DNA from: Cyclina sinensis
Taxonomy: Eukaryota > Mollusca > Bivalvia > Venerida > Veneridae
NCBI GenBank assembly: GCA_012932295.1
Contig: JAAONU010000001.1
Coordinates: 50,379,134-50,443,133, forward strand
Length of the DNA stretch: 64,000 nt
Direction of reading: 5' to 3'
Notes under the pieces: generated by a model
What the model was told of the DNA's origin: nothing
Databases searched by the model: none
The model's input: the letters and a program-made list of their open reading frames with translations, nothing else
Shown here: one piece after another, positions 44,481 through 58,870 of the stretch
How positions within the stretch are numbered: position 1 is the first letter of the stretch
Layout: each line of letters opens with the position of its first letter
Translations under genes and position numbers: made by a program

Positions 44481-46415
44481 ACACGATCAGATATTTAAAT
44501 TGTGTATTGTATAATATAGAAAATTATAAAGATACAACATTGAACAGATTCCAGATATATAGAACTGATCTTTAAGAATTAGAAAACTATTAAAAGATTT
44601 AGGATTTGAAGAAGTGTCATTGAACATGGATTTTTTTTTTAATCATTATTAGTTTTAAGATACAAATCTGATTATTATTCTTTTGATTAATGTGAAGGAA
44701 AACATTTGTAAAGTAAACACTATGACCAGAATATTAAGTTGTCAGAAACGAAAAACTATGGAAAGTACCAAATTGTAAGAATTGTTCATCATATGATTTG
44801 ATCGATTTAGCTAACGTATTTAATTTTACCAAAGACATTCAGTTCAACAGTATAATCCTATACACTAATGAGATGACTTAACATGAATATGAATGATCTA
44901 TATTTCTTATTTATTCAGATAAGAACTTTGTTTTTATTAAGCTTTCCAAGCTTTTCATTCAGTCATTTGAGCTAAGAAATCAGTAACAATTAATTTACCT
45001 GCTTTATACCGCTGTTTTTTGAATTTGTTCTAATGATTTATGACCTAAATGAATGTATCGGCTGATGTGTTTGTGTTTAACTACTCACATTACAATTAGC
45101 TAAATGTTTTGTAACTGTATTATGATGTTATTATATTTCTTTATGTATGCTTGAATGTTCTTAGGTATATCATTTATTAAGATGTGCTGAACATTGTATT
45201 GGCACACTGATAAATGAAAAACTCACGTTATTGTCATATTAACGCTTTTATAAAACTTACAATATACTGTATGTTACCATTCTTTATATTCTAAGGGCAC
45301 CATTACTTATTACTGAACATAGTGTAGTTTAATACAGTCATTTTGTCCTGTCTCATTAGTTTTCTTTTAATACTTCCGGGAAAAGTGTTGGCTGTGACTT
45401 GAAACTTGAAATATTTAAAAAGAGTCATAAACATTCTTCAGTCTACATTCTCATATTCCAAACTCTGATATTTTTCACATTAATTTCCCCCTTTTTCCTC
45501 TTAGTGTACCAATTTGATATTTGGCGAGGCCCAAGTCAATCATATCGCATTTTCTAGACTCTCCCAAACTCATTAGAGAACTGATTCTTTGATTAATCCT
45601 GAAGGGCCCAGTTAACATGATAACAGTCCCACTCAAAACCTTCCCATAAGAGATTGCTTTAAAGGAGCGCATATGGCTTATTCATCGTACAAATGTTTTT
45701 TTGGAGTGCAGTTTTAAGAAACCTGTCGACTCTACTGGTTTTTTAGAATTTTAAGAGTTTTAAGACTTGTACATTTGCCATGTTTACTAAAGAAATTCCA
45801 CATAAAGTGCATAAAAAGTAAAAATCTTAATATAACTAGGTGGTGTATTCAAATTACCCATATTTTATGGAATGCCATAATCGGTGCTCCTTGAGCAAGC
45901 TTCTTGTAATTTTTTGATAAAGATAATAGAATACTATCCATTTACATGACTGCACTTAATGCATTAAAATACTTCAATAATAATCGGGTGATCTTTATCA
46001 ACAGTTTCATAGAAGGTGATAATAAGAGTTCACAGAATTATAAGTTATTAAACATTTCACCCATCCAAATTTCTTTTTATAATAGTAGTTGAACACTTAC
46101 ATTTATTTATTTAGAACTTGATCCAAATGTAAATTAAGATGATTAAGAGGTGTTTTTGGCAATTTCGATAGCTGTACCTTACATTTTATCTCTTATACTT
46201 GTCATTGTTTTCTATTTTTAGTCATGGTGTACAAAGACCTTCCTTATTGGGACTAGTATCTGATATTTTTGCGTAAACCTACTTCTTAAAACTGAAAGAG
46301 ATAGCATTTACCTGAATCGTATGTAACACAAAAATGATTTAAATTAGTTCAGTGTCTACCGTTACTAGTCTCAGTCTCAGACTTTCAACGGTAGCTATAG
46401 AATTATAGTGTAGTA
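44481..46415. other. Intergenic, no recognised feature
   Basis: AT-rich sequence with no exon-like or repeat structure that I can support. Confidence 0.5.
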
Positions 46416-48634
46416 CCTAAATCATGTAGATCGGTGCTTTAAGAGAGAATAACGTGCAGTCTATGACTAATTCGTCAATTTACTCGAAAATATTCAGGAG
46501 TTTGGATTAACTATCAAAGGTATGTGGATTTTCTTAGAATATTTTTATAATGTATACGACCAGTACCTAGCCATATATGTTTTCCAACTTTAGCAGTTAT
46601 AAGAAAGACGGAGAAATGTGTTACCAAAAATGTTATTAAAGGGATGCCAACCAGTGTCCAATTTTTATGTCAATGAGCAATATTTTCCTTCGGTTTTTTT
46701 AACTTGACAAGCCATTTTGCGCCATAAGAATATTTTGGTAAACAGGCACACAATTAAACATTGACAATCAGTTAAGAATATATATAGTGCATCTATTTTC
46801 GAGTTTTTAAACTTTAAGACAATAAACGTGTAGTTTGGGTCACTTTAAGACTATATTGTATAACTTCGATTTTTTTGCTGTTAAAGTTTTTTTTTCAAAA
46901 TAAGCTTGTTGAAAAAATATTAAAAATTGTTATGTTGGAATTTTTATATTTATGTTTTTGATTTTTTTAAAAAAGGAAAGTATTTCCTCTTTTTAAGCTA
47001 AGATGATGCCATAAATGTTGTTACGAATTTGAACGCTTGTGATTTTATGTCTGAAAGGTTATGTGGGACTTTTCATAGAGTTTTTTCAGATACAAATACG
47101 TTATTCCAAGTTAAACTATGAAAGATTTTGACTTTATCACAAGTCTGCGGATTTTATTTAAAAATCAAAATTGACAATTGTGTTGATATTATATACATGC
47201 AAACCATGTCTTTAAAATCAGAATGGACCTTCTAAGTTTTTGTGCGAAAACAAAAAATCAACTGACAGACAGCCTTTGCCACACAATTAAATGTACTGTA
47301 TATACTTGGACATATAAAAACTGCCCATGTGCAAAGCTCCATAGTCATTGATTTAGGAAAATGGTTCAATCCCTGGACAAAAAAATTTATCTATGCAACA
47401 TTTATTTCAAAGTCAAAGAATAAGATGGGGTGAAAATCCTTTCATGAAAAATTAAGACCTGGTTGATAAATAACATTATCTTGCAATTTTGCAATAAATT
47501 GAATTAGGTGGTTTACGATTGTCGTTTTATGGTATTTCCTGTAAGTAGTGTTTAGTCTTTACTAATGAAACTTGGAATTGAAATGAAAATGAAATATTTT
47601 GCAATTGGTAAAATGATCACTGACCTCCCTTATCTCCCCGCCATCAGGTATCTGTTTACATCCGAGATTTAATTCTAAGTCTGTAAAAAAAATCATGAAA
47701 AAAACATAATTATTTAATTATCTTCTCATGAACGGTATGTATGAAAAGCTTGTCACTTTATGTCATAATGTTATTTTGTTAGGATATTTTATTTATAAGC
47801 CGTTGCTCCAAGTTACAGAGTTAATAATTCCGGCATCTACAATTCTAAGGTGAATTTATGCTCAAATATTCTTATCTTCTTATTCTAGTTGGATATCAAA
47901 CAAAAACTGATTACGATAATGAACTATTCCTTCAACTCACGACAATATTGTTTATTGTTTTGCATTTATTTAGTTGTCTGTAAACACATGAACGAATGGT
48001 GTATATTGGACGTAACTTTAGTTATATCAAAAGACATTCGATTGCTATTACTTTATAAAATCACCGTGGTGTAGTTACATAAATGCCTTTAAATTTGGCA
48101 AACATTGGTTTTGGGTAGGATTAAAGTACAAAATAACTTTTACATTTAACCAATATTCTAGTGACAGAATTTGAATACCGTTATGTAGTTATGAAAGAAC
48201 CGAGGTTACACAATATGGTCTTAAAGTTACCCAAAGCTCACGCTTATTGTCTTAAAGGTTAAAATATCGGACACTTATGCACTGTGTATGTGCTAAACTG
48301 GTTGAAAATGTTTAATTTTGTGCCTGTTTAATAAACATTCCATGCCTATGGCGCATAATGGTTTGTCAAGCTCAAAACCCGTAGCAAAATATTACAGACG
48401 GAAATAAAAGTGGGACACCTTTGTTAGCATCCCTTCAATAACTTTTTTGTCAGACATAATTATGCAAACATATATGGCTAGGTACTGGTCGTATACATTA
48501 TATAAATATTCCAAGAAAATCCACAGACCCGTTGATAATTAATTCAAACTTCTGAATATTTATAAGTAAATTGACGCCATTAGTCATAGACTACACGTTT
48601 TTCTCGCTTGAAGCACCGACCTACATGATTTAGG
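46416..48634. mobile_element. 2.2-kb element with ~450-bp terminal inverted repeats
   Basis: The left arm (46416-46872) and right arm (48191-48634) are inverted copies at perhaps 75-80% identity. Both outer ends read CCTAAATCATGTAG. Shared blocks include AATGTATACGACCAGTACCT, TCTATGACTAAT and AGACAATAA. The 1.3-kb centre has no convincing ORF. I see no certain target duplication. Confidence 0.8.
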
Positions 48635-51207
48635 GCATATACACATACCACATATTTAGTTTAATAGTATATAAATCGTTTTTTGCTTGATAAGTGTACT
48701 TTTTTAGTATGTAAAACAGATAGCATGTTGCTTATATTTTTGTTTCATATGGTCAGATAAATAAAAGATTAGCTAGAAGACAGTTCAGTTTTATTAAGAC
48801 ATAATCTTGGTATATTCTAAAGGTTCGTATGGAGGAGTCAAAAGAGTTTTTTGTTTTGGATATGTAACAAATTTAGTATCTTGTGTGTTATCATTATGTT
48901 CTATCATGGACTATATTAATGTAGGAGTGTGGTAATTTGTGATTAAAAGATTCAAATGCACTGTCTATTTCTTCTTGTTATTTCTATTTTATTTAAACAT
49001 ATGCATTTAAAAGTTTTCGTGTTTCGCACTCTGACATGCATTTGTTCATCCTTCAGAGTGATGCAAACTTGACCAATACTGCATTATATCGTCTGAGTAT
49101 AACTTGTGCTCACATCTCAATACAAGTCAGATGGCCTTTAGGTATAGATGCAAACAAATACGGTCTTTTTATCATTAGTTATTCAAAATAAGAAATAGTG
49201 CCTTCTGCTAATTGATAATTGTTTACATACCAGATTATAAGCACACATTAAAGTCAATTTTGTCAAAAAAATAGAGAAAAATTCCATGTGTATCAGTGTT
49301 TTAATCTAACATTCCTATAGATGAAGCAGTATTTTGCAAATATATCTCAGTTAACGATAAAATCTAGCTTTTCATTATTTATTTTTTTCAAAACTATGAG
49401 AGTAAGAAATGCTGTATCGTAAGACAAAATGCCTATGTTTTCCATGGAAACGTTCGTCTTAGTCAAAACATTGTTTAGTTATTTAAGGGGTTATTTCCTT
49501 CAGTGAAGGAGGCAGGTGAATTTTCAATTTGAATGAAATACTAGCGAAAATTATCTTATTAGTGTGTTTGTTCAAACTTTTGAGAACATATTGACCTTGA
49601 ATTGAGTGTTTAGAAAAATTATCTAAATTATTCATTTAACACGAAATGTGTCTTAAATGGCACCACGTAACATGAACATAAATTGAATACAAATGTATTC
49701 TAAAACTTGAAAACTAAATGTTCAAGATATCCATGCATTTCTTCAACTCCAACATGTGGAGTTTCTTCTATAAATGCTACAACAAAATACAGTTAAATTT
49801 TTGACTTAACATTCTTTTTTGCACAGAAGAATTGTAGAGCAGCAGTCTCGAGTCATTCTTAACATCGATGTATCTACAAAAACAAGTATATCGGATTACT
49901 AAAGTACAACATGTAGAGAGCGTTCAAGCGTTGGAACTTTATTTCCGTAAGCTTTGCCGTATTGAAATTGCATAGTAGAAGTTAAAAGGTTTGAAATGGT
50001 ACGTATATGCCAGACTGTGAATTAACTTTCCGTAAATCACACATATATACGGCGTAAAGAGATATCTTATCAATAAAAAAACGTGCTGTAGACTGTCCTC
50101 CCCAATAGTTAACACTGTAGCAGAATGGACCATGATCTCTCTTTTTTTCATTTTTTCGTCTGCCGTTGCTTGAAAAATCATCAGAAATTAGTAATGCACA
50201 AAGTCATTAATGCATTTGTACTGCTTGAGACCTCAGCTACTTGAATTTGACATCCTTTCAAAATCTGCTGATATTCAAAATTGTCATCAAAGAAGTGAGT
50301 TAAACGTGACGTCTTACTTGAAGAATTCATAGATTTGTACCGTTTCGCTGTAGTACTACAGTTCGGTTATAAAAAGTTGATTCTATACAAGGAATAGTTG
50401 CATTTCTTTAGGGTTTTAGCTGACAAGTCGCATTAAACATTTCATTTACCACCATCTTGTTTCCTGTTTTCTGATAGTTGTGTATTCTACATCATTTGTA
50501 GATACACTTAAATCCTTGATAATGGTGTGCAGATTTTTTAAGATATGACATAGATAGAATGTGTTAAAGGAAGAAAGAAGATCTTAGTTAATTGTGAAGA
50601 TTGACGTTTATATGTTTCTAGAAGCGAAAGTTTTCCATACGCAGCGAACAAAAAAGGAACAACCACCACACGAATAGGATCACTTATCTTCGCCTACCAA
50701 AATATAGTTTCTTGAGGAAAAAAGCGAATGAATCACCACTTACGTGACCTAAAACTCATATTTACAAAAGCTCTGTCTAAGATGATTTCAATTTCTTTTA
50801 ACAAAACAGAAAAAAGAAAAATAGTCGCAGTTATATATGCATACAAAAACTATCTGCAATCGGAAACTTTTGAGTAATGCTAGTTTTAGTGCTTTAACTA
50901 AGTAAAAACTGTTTAAATGTTTTACTTCTAGTTAGCATATATTTTAAAGCTCCAAAATGTATATTCTTTTTAAGGTAATTTCGATTTTTCGAAAAGATAA
51001 ACACAATCACTCTTTTTTTGTTCTCGAAGAAATACAATACAAAAAAAAACTTTTATTATTTGCAAAATGTTCTTACTATTTCATTATGATTCGTTGTTTC
51101 AAGAACTGACATTTCTAATGTGTAGTTTTGATATGGTCATTGCATATGAAAATAAACCCTGCATTTATCGGCCATATTTTTCTAGGTCCTGTTCAAATTC
51201 TCTCTCT

Positions 51208-51239
<32 letters not shown>

Positions 51240-53790
51240 CTGAAGAGCATCCAAAGAACATATATGCCCAATTAAAAAGAGATTTTTTTTGTCTATAGAA
51301 AAAATGGAGAAATTAGCCCCGCCATCAAGCAGTCAGTTTTTTTTAAGCATAGTTGTCATATCAAATCCGGCCAGCGATATCGCAGAAATGGAGCTATGAA
51401 TGTGATTATTACTCCCTGGCGCTTATTGATGATCTTGCTCAATAAGTATCTAATCCAAAGTCCTAGAGATATGGAAGTTCATCGCGTCACAAGGTTTTGC
51501 TTTGAAGGACCGCAAAACCACAAAACGGGCATTGGTGTTCAAAAAAACGACAGACGCCGTACGGCTGACATGAGGAAATTATCAGGCGAGGTGGAAAAAA
51601 AGAAAAAAAAACATTACTATGGAGTTACAATATGCTATGCTATTATATGTAATCTGTTCTTAATGTTTCAAAAAATTAGCATTATAACACAAAAAAAACA
51701 TTGTGACGTCACCAGCTACATAAACTAGGTGTGTTTCAGTTACCGATCTCGAGCTGATGGAGATTTACCGTATGCATTAAAAAGTTCAAAAGCTTGTGAT
51801 AAAGTTTTGCTTCATTGGTCAAGATTACAGTTCATTAAGCCTACTGAAATTGAGGTGCATTTCCTTTACGTCAGTGTTTGCGGGGTTATGAAATATATTT
51901 TTGTCGTATGTTTTCATTGCAATGATATTTGAAATCTATGTTCTGTACAGAATAAAGTATAATATATAAAGTATAAATCCGTGTTCTAAAATACGAAAAG
52001 CTTAGACAAGAGTCATAGTGGCCAAGCAGCTGGCCTGGGCACTTAAAAACTCAAAGGTAGTAGGAAAGTTCATGTTATAATTATTTTTTTCTGCATGTTT
52101 TCTCCGCCTACTTAGACAAAGTAAAAGCAAGATCACCCTTACACTTCAAACCATCAGTTTTCAAAATAATTTTCAAAGCATGTATAGGGAGTAGGTTTCA
52201 AAAAATGTTTTTGCAAAAACTTATCGATCAAAATTTATTCTGAAATGTCACAACACTTGAAAAAGCTTGATATATCAATACGGAAAAAAGTTGAATGTTT
52301 TCTAATCGGGGTTTTACATGCTAACCACCCTTCATGTTTTTTACTGAATAATTTTGATGTAGCAGGCAATATTATTCGTTGATTATACATTTAAACAGAG
52401 TGGAAAACAATTAAAGCGCAGTTGAAAAAAAGCACATTGCTTGATATCGAACACTTTTCCCCTTTTGCGTGCTGATAGCGTAACAGGAAAAACATATCGT
52501 CTAAGAGAATACGCATCAATGATCTTTCTGAGTAGTTAAATATTGAAATGACAATGAAAAGCATTTGCTATTCTGAAAACGGATACTTGCATATCCGCTA
52601 AACTTGAGACACTTACCCTAATGTAGTTGCTGTTATTTTGCGGAATTACCTCCCCTTGACTCTTAGTTGTTCCTCAAGTTTACATTGCAATTTCGTTTTG
52701 CGTAAACTTCAAATGTTTCATTTTATCAAAAGGTTGTGCGCAGGGCCCACCCTGTATAAATAGTTTCGCAACAAAGCCTTATTTTCAATTTTTACCACTT
52801 TCTCTGACATCTTTTAGTGTGTGCTGTGCTTACTGACATTTGAGCCTATGCAAAACAAGTTTGCTTCAGTCACGCAAAAGAATGGAGCGGGTAAAAAATG
52901 CCTTTATGTGATGCTATGTACGACTGGAATTTTCAAGACCCGGTTTTGAAAGCTTCTAAAAGTACACTTTTTTAACCTACAAGAACCTGATTTTCTCCGT
53001 TTATAGACTGACATGATGTTGTTTTGATTTTAGCTCGACTTAGAATTAGGTGAATTCGGGGTCAAAGTTATGGAACGCCAATATGCCAAAATCGCAAAAT
53101 ACGTTTTAGTACGATGTATATGTGGAAAGTATCTTACAGAGCTGGGTTTTCTTTATTTCCATTCAATGCCTGTTTTGAAATACCGTAATTTATTACATAA
53201 GTTCAATATTGAATTGCTAGGAACTCGCTTTCTGTAAGTGCTACTAAAATCAAAGTTTGTGTTGTCATTATGCTGCACAGGGTTAGACAAAAAAAAAACA
53301 TTCATAACGTTAACATTGAATATGTAACAAACAAATCTTTTTGCAGTTTTTATGCGATGTTAAAGTATGTCAAAATGATAAGACGTTGGTGTTTCCTCTT
53401 TTTTAATAATCCAAACAAAATTTTTGAACGAAAACGTAGTCAAAATTATCCATAACACCTGAGAGATTGCATATTATAACGAACGAAGAAGAAATGAGAA
53501 TGTAACGTAATGTAGATTTATAAATGCCTATATTTGTTAGATCGAATATCGACTTGCACGTTCGTGCAGTCTGGTCATGATTTGTAAAGTGCGTTGTTCA
53601 GTAAATACTTTCCCTAGGAGCATGTCTTTAAACCAGTTAAGGGCAAAATAACGAGGAGATTTTTGGAAAACGCAAGAATATTATGCGAAATCGCGATAGC
53701 GAAAGTTCGTTATTAATAGTGCGTCTTCGCATCGTGTTATCAATCAGTTGTATTGTATTCTATCATCCTATTGGACCTGACGACAAAAGA
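48635..53790. other. Intergenic, little recognised
   Basis: Holds a (TC)n(TG)n microsatellite at about 51198-51240 and a lone TATGGAACGCCA at 53069-53080 (see findings). No gene supported. Confidence 0.45.
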
Positions 53791-53799
53791 ACGATAAAA

Positions 53800-53968
53800 C
53801 GATGCGAGGGCACAGTGTCCCATAAGGTTTATCGCAGTTTCGCTCTGGCGCATTAAAGGCAAAAATGTAAAACCATGATGCAGAGACACGAAAAAACGAT
53901 GCGGGGACACGAAATTACGATGCGACAAAACAAAAGCATGATGCGACAACGCGCTTTTAATACGATGC
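53800..53968. repeat. 21-bp tandem repeat array (GATGCG..ACACGAAA)
   Basis: From 53878 three successive units of 21 bp start GATGC (GATGCAGAGACACG, GATGCGGGGACACG, GATGCGACAAAAC), then one of 24 bp. A single earlier unit starts at 53801. It has the same period as the array at 1465-1595 but a different sequence. Confidence 0.7.
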
Positions 53969-54060
53969 AAAGTGGCGGTTACACAATTTGAAAGTTTAGC
54001 ATCAGTAGCAAGTCTTTGCATCGTGTTATCAAGCCGTTGAATCGTATCACTTGTCATAAA

Positions 54061-55859
54061 AGGTCTAGGGCTTTTCAGTGGCATGTGATGGGGATATCAG
54101 TCTCAGGTGTTGATGATGATTACGCGCTATTAAAAACTTAAACGTACTCATGACTTGATTATCAGTAATATATATTGACGTTTTGCTTTCAAAATGTTGA
54201 TTTTCGGAAACTCTTTTCTTTCAACCATTGTCACGCATTCAGTAATAAACTACATACTAATAATCGTTTTCATGATAATGATTCGCAAAAACACGATATG
54301 TGAAAATGAAAACATAGCCATTAATCAAAATTAAACCAAACATTTTGAGTAGTATATTAATAAAAATACAAAGCCATGTAGCCACGTGTCCTTATGTACC
54401 GGTGACTAGCTTTTTCAGAAAGCTTACTTGTGTCAAACCTAAACGGTAAACTGCTAGTATAAAAGATTGCGGAAGAATGAAAACAACTTATGCAAGGGGG
54501 TTGAATAACCTATTTAATATATTTGAAAGGCTCCTTTATGAATACTGAATTATTTAAACCTGTCTAAATAGACTTTGCTCAAGTGTATCATCGATTCAAC
54601 AAACATGTATACATCAATTTGGAAATTATCGGTGGCACATGTCGAGGTACCTTGTATGCGTATTTTACGTATTTTTGGCTTTTAGGTTAGGTAATAAACA
54701 ATGTTCTTGAACAACAAAATATCTCCTTTTGCCAGCAAAGATTAACATACAAAGTTTCTTGTTGAAAGATTTAAATACCGTCTTCTAGAGCTTTGTCTTT
54801 GGCCTAATGACAAAATCCGTTTTCACCGGAAAGATAATACATTATAGTTGGATGCTTTAAATTCTATTAATGACTTCCGTGTCATTTTCCCAAAGGCGAC
54901 GCCTATTTTGCAGGTCCACAGGTACTTTGCTTTCTAAACATGTGTTGTGCAATTTTATGCTTTGGTTAAAGCAAGCAATATACACATCTTTTTAACCGCA
55001 AACAAAGATTACGTAAATATTTACCTAGTTTCGTTTCGTTAATCACAGGCGCCATATAAAGTATTACTGATAGCAATACATTTTATACATAAGCCATGTA
55101 AGAACGAATGGAGGCCATGGTATGGGTTACTATTAGTAATATCTATGGCGGCCGCTTTTTACTAAAGAAAGAAACTGGTTCAACCATTATGTCATCTTTG
55201 TTTGAGTTCAAAGAGACATCCATACTACTGAGAAATTTACCCAGAAAAATAAATTAGCTTTTTGTACACAATCTGATTTTAATTATTTCCTTTAGCGCTA
55301 CCTGCAATGACATGGGTGCTAGATTTAAATGATTTTATCCAAACTAAATGAAGTTATTAACGTTTTTACGATCGTATCGGGAAAGATGACAAAGTTGTAA
55401 TAATAATAATAAAAATAATAGTAATAACATCTTTATTTAAAGAAGGTGACATGTTAAGGTTATACACGAAACAAACATAGACCTTATAATAATAATACAA
55501 TATGGACTTCTTAAACAATAGATTAAACACAGAATATAATACATGTAAATTATGCATTTAAGCTTCACACATGTACACCAAACACATCGACACACACTCA
55601 AAATTATATTCATTATGATATATCAATTAACAGTAGACATTTCCCGCTTTAACATAAACCAATATGTACGGAAAAGCGGTGATTTCAACAAAATGCAATA
55701 ATTTAGTAGTGCACATTCATAATATATCAGTTAAACATATCATTCACGCAAATATACATGAACATGGTAATATCATACATCAAACATATTAACTAGCATT
55801 ATAAGTTTCCTTTGACGTGCTCAGAGTAGTCTATTTTATGGTAAAGAACCGTTGGTATT
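54061..55859. other. Intergenic, no gene
   Basis: AT-rich, with an imperfect (TAA)n tract at about 55398-55425. Nothing else recognised. Confidence 0.45.
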
Positions 55860-56110
55860 GGAGCGGTTCAGTGGTCCAGTGTTAAGGCACTGGATTTGTA
55901 ACCCAGGCGTCGCGAAATCGATCCTCCGTTCCTCCACTAATATTAATAACTGTCTTTCGGATGAGAAATTAAACAGAGGTCCTGTGCATTACTGCTGTAC
56001 ACTGAGCATGCAAATAACCCGGAGTGTCTCTGGAACGGGATGCTTTTAGCACTATCCCCCACAACCTAAAATAACTAAACTTTGCAGGGGCGTTGATCAT
56101 ATGGGCAACC
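55860..56110 (+). repeat. tRNA-derived SINE (tRNA-Thr-like head)
   Basis: The first 73 nt (55860-55932) begin GGAGCGG and end CCGTTCC, which pair fully as an acceptor stem with one G-T. An anticodon-like loop reads TTTGTAA (TGT, Thr). The T-arm does not pair, so it is not a working tRNA. Downstream, TTTCGGATGAGAAATTAAACAG..GGTCC resembles the conserved central domain of some metazoan SINEs. Confidence 0.65.
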
Positions 56111-57014
56111 GGAACCAACGATAAAACAGTGAAGAAAAAAGAATCGTTGACATGAATTATTTGTTTAAGCCGTTTAAGCATACTTTGTTTAATTGCTTTT
56201 ATAATCTCAGATAAAATGGTAGCCTTTTTATAAATTGACGAATCCATCGAAATAAATAACTTTAAATTCAGCAAAGTATTTGTTAATGTAATCACTAAAC
56301 GTTTCGACAGCACTACGGTACTGTGGGGATGTCTCATAACATTCAAATAGTCTTAGCTAATAAAATATTCGTCTTGGTTCTGAGTAAGACGTTTTCGGGA
56401 ATTTAGGAACCTTGAATTCCCCCATAGGAAATATTAGGTGTTGAGTAGAGACAAAAAGCAAAAAATTCAATGTGATGTTTTTTGTTTCCGAATATATATT
56501 AAAACGTTAAAATTAAAATGGGATTTTATAGCGTGCAAATGACAACTGAAAGCAGAATACATCATAATCTATTGCCTAACATTGGTTAGGCTATAGCTTT
56601 CATGTCATTGTATTTTCCAAGTGTGACTCTGCATATAATCAGACTAATCAAATTATTTCAACTTTGCATAAATCAGCAGTCTTTATGAATTACTATCAAA
56701 GTACGGAACATTTGAAATTCTTCTTTAACTTGGTGAAAGCAGAAATGGACATGGAACTGAGCACTGAAAAGTACAGTTGTTAAAGGAGAACACCGTAAAC
56801 ATTATCATTTTAAGAGGTGCATATCAAGACAAATGATAATTTGTATATTATCATTTTTAGTAACACTTAAAAATATTCTGGATAGAAATCCTTGCATTTC
56901 CCTCCATACTTCCTTAAAATTATTACTTTTTAAAACTTTTAAACAAATTTGTTGTATTGTTCTAAAACCTGATGTTTTTATTATTTGTGGATCTACTTAT
57001 TTGGAAACCGAAAC

Positions 57015-57230
57015 CGTGGACATGTGGTTGGGGCGTCCGCCTACGGAGAGGGATATCGAAGGTTCGAATCCCAGTCGAGGCTGGCTTAGAACTGAGTAGA
57101 TGTCGGTTGGTAAGCCGCGAACTAGTAAAAAGTAATGGTTACCGTAGGCCCATCTCAGCCAGGCGCCAGTCAAAAAGAGAGGGGATACGGGAGGTATTGA
57201 GCGCACAAACGATAGGTATCTCATAAGCCA
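57015..57230 (+). repeat. tRNA-derived SINE head next to tandem repeat
   Basis: A-box-like TGGTTGGGGCGTCCGCC at about 57025 and a perfect B box GGTTCGAATCCC at 57061-57072. The rest of the cloverleaf is poor. Confidence 0.55.
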
Positions 57231-58870
57231 ACTTGACTGGCCCTTTCAATAGGGGTGACACTATCATAAACAAGGCAGTCTGAAGGACAGCTAAATCCCC
57301 TTCCGCAGCAGACATGAATATGTACTTCTTGACCTTTAACCAACCAAGACCTTGATGTTGTGCCATGCATATTATAAGCACATAGTCTCATGATATTAAT
57401 TATTTGTGCCAAGTTATTTAAAATCTTCCATAAAGTCAAAAAGTTATGGAGAACATTTAAGGTTGTCTTGGGGGTAGCAACCTGGAAGTTGGGTTCTGCA
57501 CATCGTGACATAGTGGTGATCATTTGTGCAAAGTAATTAAAAAACTTTTCGTAAGCCAAGTTAGTAAGTTATAGAGCAGACGTGAAATGTGGATATTTGA
57601 CCTTTAACCTTGACCTTGACCTCTTGGGTAGCAACCTTATTTTTGCGCTCTGCACATCGTCTCATGATATTGATCACTTTTGCCAAGTTATTTCAAATTT
57701 TTTTAAGCGGTTTTAAAGTTATGGAGCGGACACGAAATGTAGACTTTTAACACTTTACTTTTAAGTAGCAACCCAATTATTCTGCTCTTCACATCGCCTC
57801 ATAATGGTGATCACTTGTGCCAAGTTATTTCAAAAATATTTCAGCGGTTTAAACTATGGAGTGAAAACGAAATAAAGAGTTTTCAACACTTGACCTTTAT
57901 GTGTGACCTTGACCTTGGGGTTAGCAACCCAATTATTGCGCTCTGCACATTGTCTCATAATGATTATCACTTGTACCAAGTTATGTAAAAAAATGTCAGC
58001 AGTTTAAAACTTATGGAGCGGACACGAAAGTGTTACGAACTGACAGACGGACGGACAGAAGGACAGATGTTGGGTTCTGCACATTGTGTCATAGTGGTGA
58101 TCACTTGTGCAAAGTAATAAAAAAATCTTTTCATGAGCCAAGTTAGTTCAAAGAAATTTTCAACAGTTTAAAAATTATGGAGCGGAAACGAAAGTGTTAC
58201 GGACGGACAGACGGACGGAGAGATGTTGGGTTCTGCACATTGTGTCATAGTGGTGATCATTTGTGCAAAGAAATAAAAAAAAATTTTCGTGAGCCAAGTT
58301 AGTTAGTTATACAGCAGACGTGAAATATGGATATTTGACCTTTAACTGTGACCTTGACCTCGTGGGTAGCAACCCAGTTATTGCGCTCTGCACATCGTCT
58401 TATAATAGTGATCACTTGTGCCAAGTTATTTCAAAAATTTTCAGCCGTTTTAAAGTTATGACACGAAATGTAGACTTTTTAACACTTGACCTTTAAGTGT
58501 GACTTTGACCTTGGTGATAGCAACCCAATTATTGTGCTCTGCACATCGTCTTATAATGGTGATCACTTGTGCCAAGTTATTTCAAAAAATTTTCAGCGGT
58601 TTAAAAAGTATGGAGCGGACACGAAATGTAGACTTTTTAACACTTGACCTTTAAGTGTGACTTTGACCTTGGGGTTATCAACCCAATTACTGCGCTCTGC
58701 ACATCGTCTTATAATGGTGATCACTTGTGCCAAGCTATTTTAAAAAATGTTCAGCGGTTTAAAAGTTATGGAGCGGACATGAAAGTGTTACGGACTGACA
58801 GACGGACGGACGGACTGACAGACGGAGGCTATTCCTATAATCCCCTCCCCGCTTTGCGGAATGGGATTAA
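57230..58870. repeat. About nine ~150-bp tandem units ending in a GACGGACGGACAGACGG tail
   Basis: A 'ctctgcacatcgtct' block recurs at about 57496, 57650, 57787, 57943, 58077, 58233, 58388, 58539 and 58697 (134-158 bp apart), each followed by 'gtgatcacttgtgccaagttattt' and 'tatggagcggacacgaaa'. The end reads ATAATCCCCTCCCCGCTTTGCGG. This is another repeat type I associate with molluscs. No gene. Confidence 0.8.

Noticed and set aside
51396..51932. Two adjacent ORFs of 110 and 67 codons
   Set aside because: Low-complexity lysine stretch, no domain and no exon borders.
55860..55932. Functional tRNA-Thr
   Set aside because: The T-arm does not pair, the anticodon stem has a mismatch, and SINE-like sequence follows.
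55969..56346. 125-codon minus ORF
   Set aside because: It runs antisense through the SINE and has no recognisable domain.
57061..57072. Functional tRNA from a perfect B box
   Set aside because: No acceptor or anticodon stem of proper length around it.
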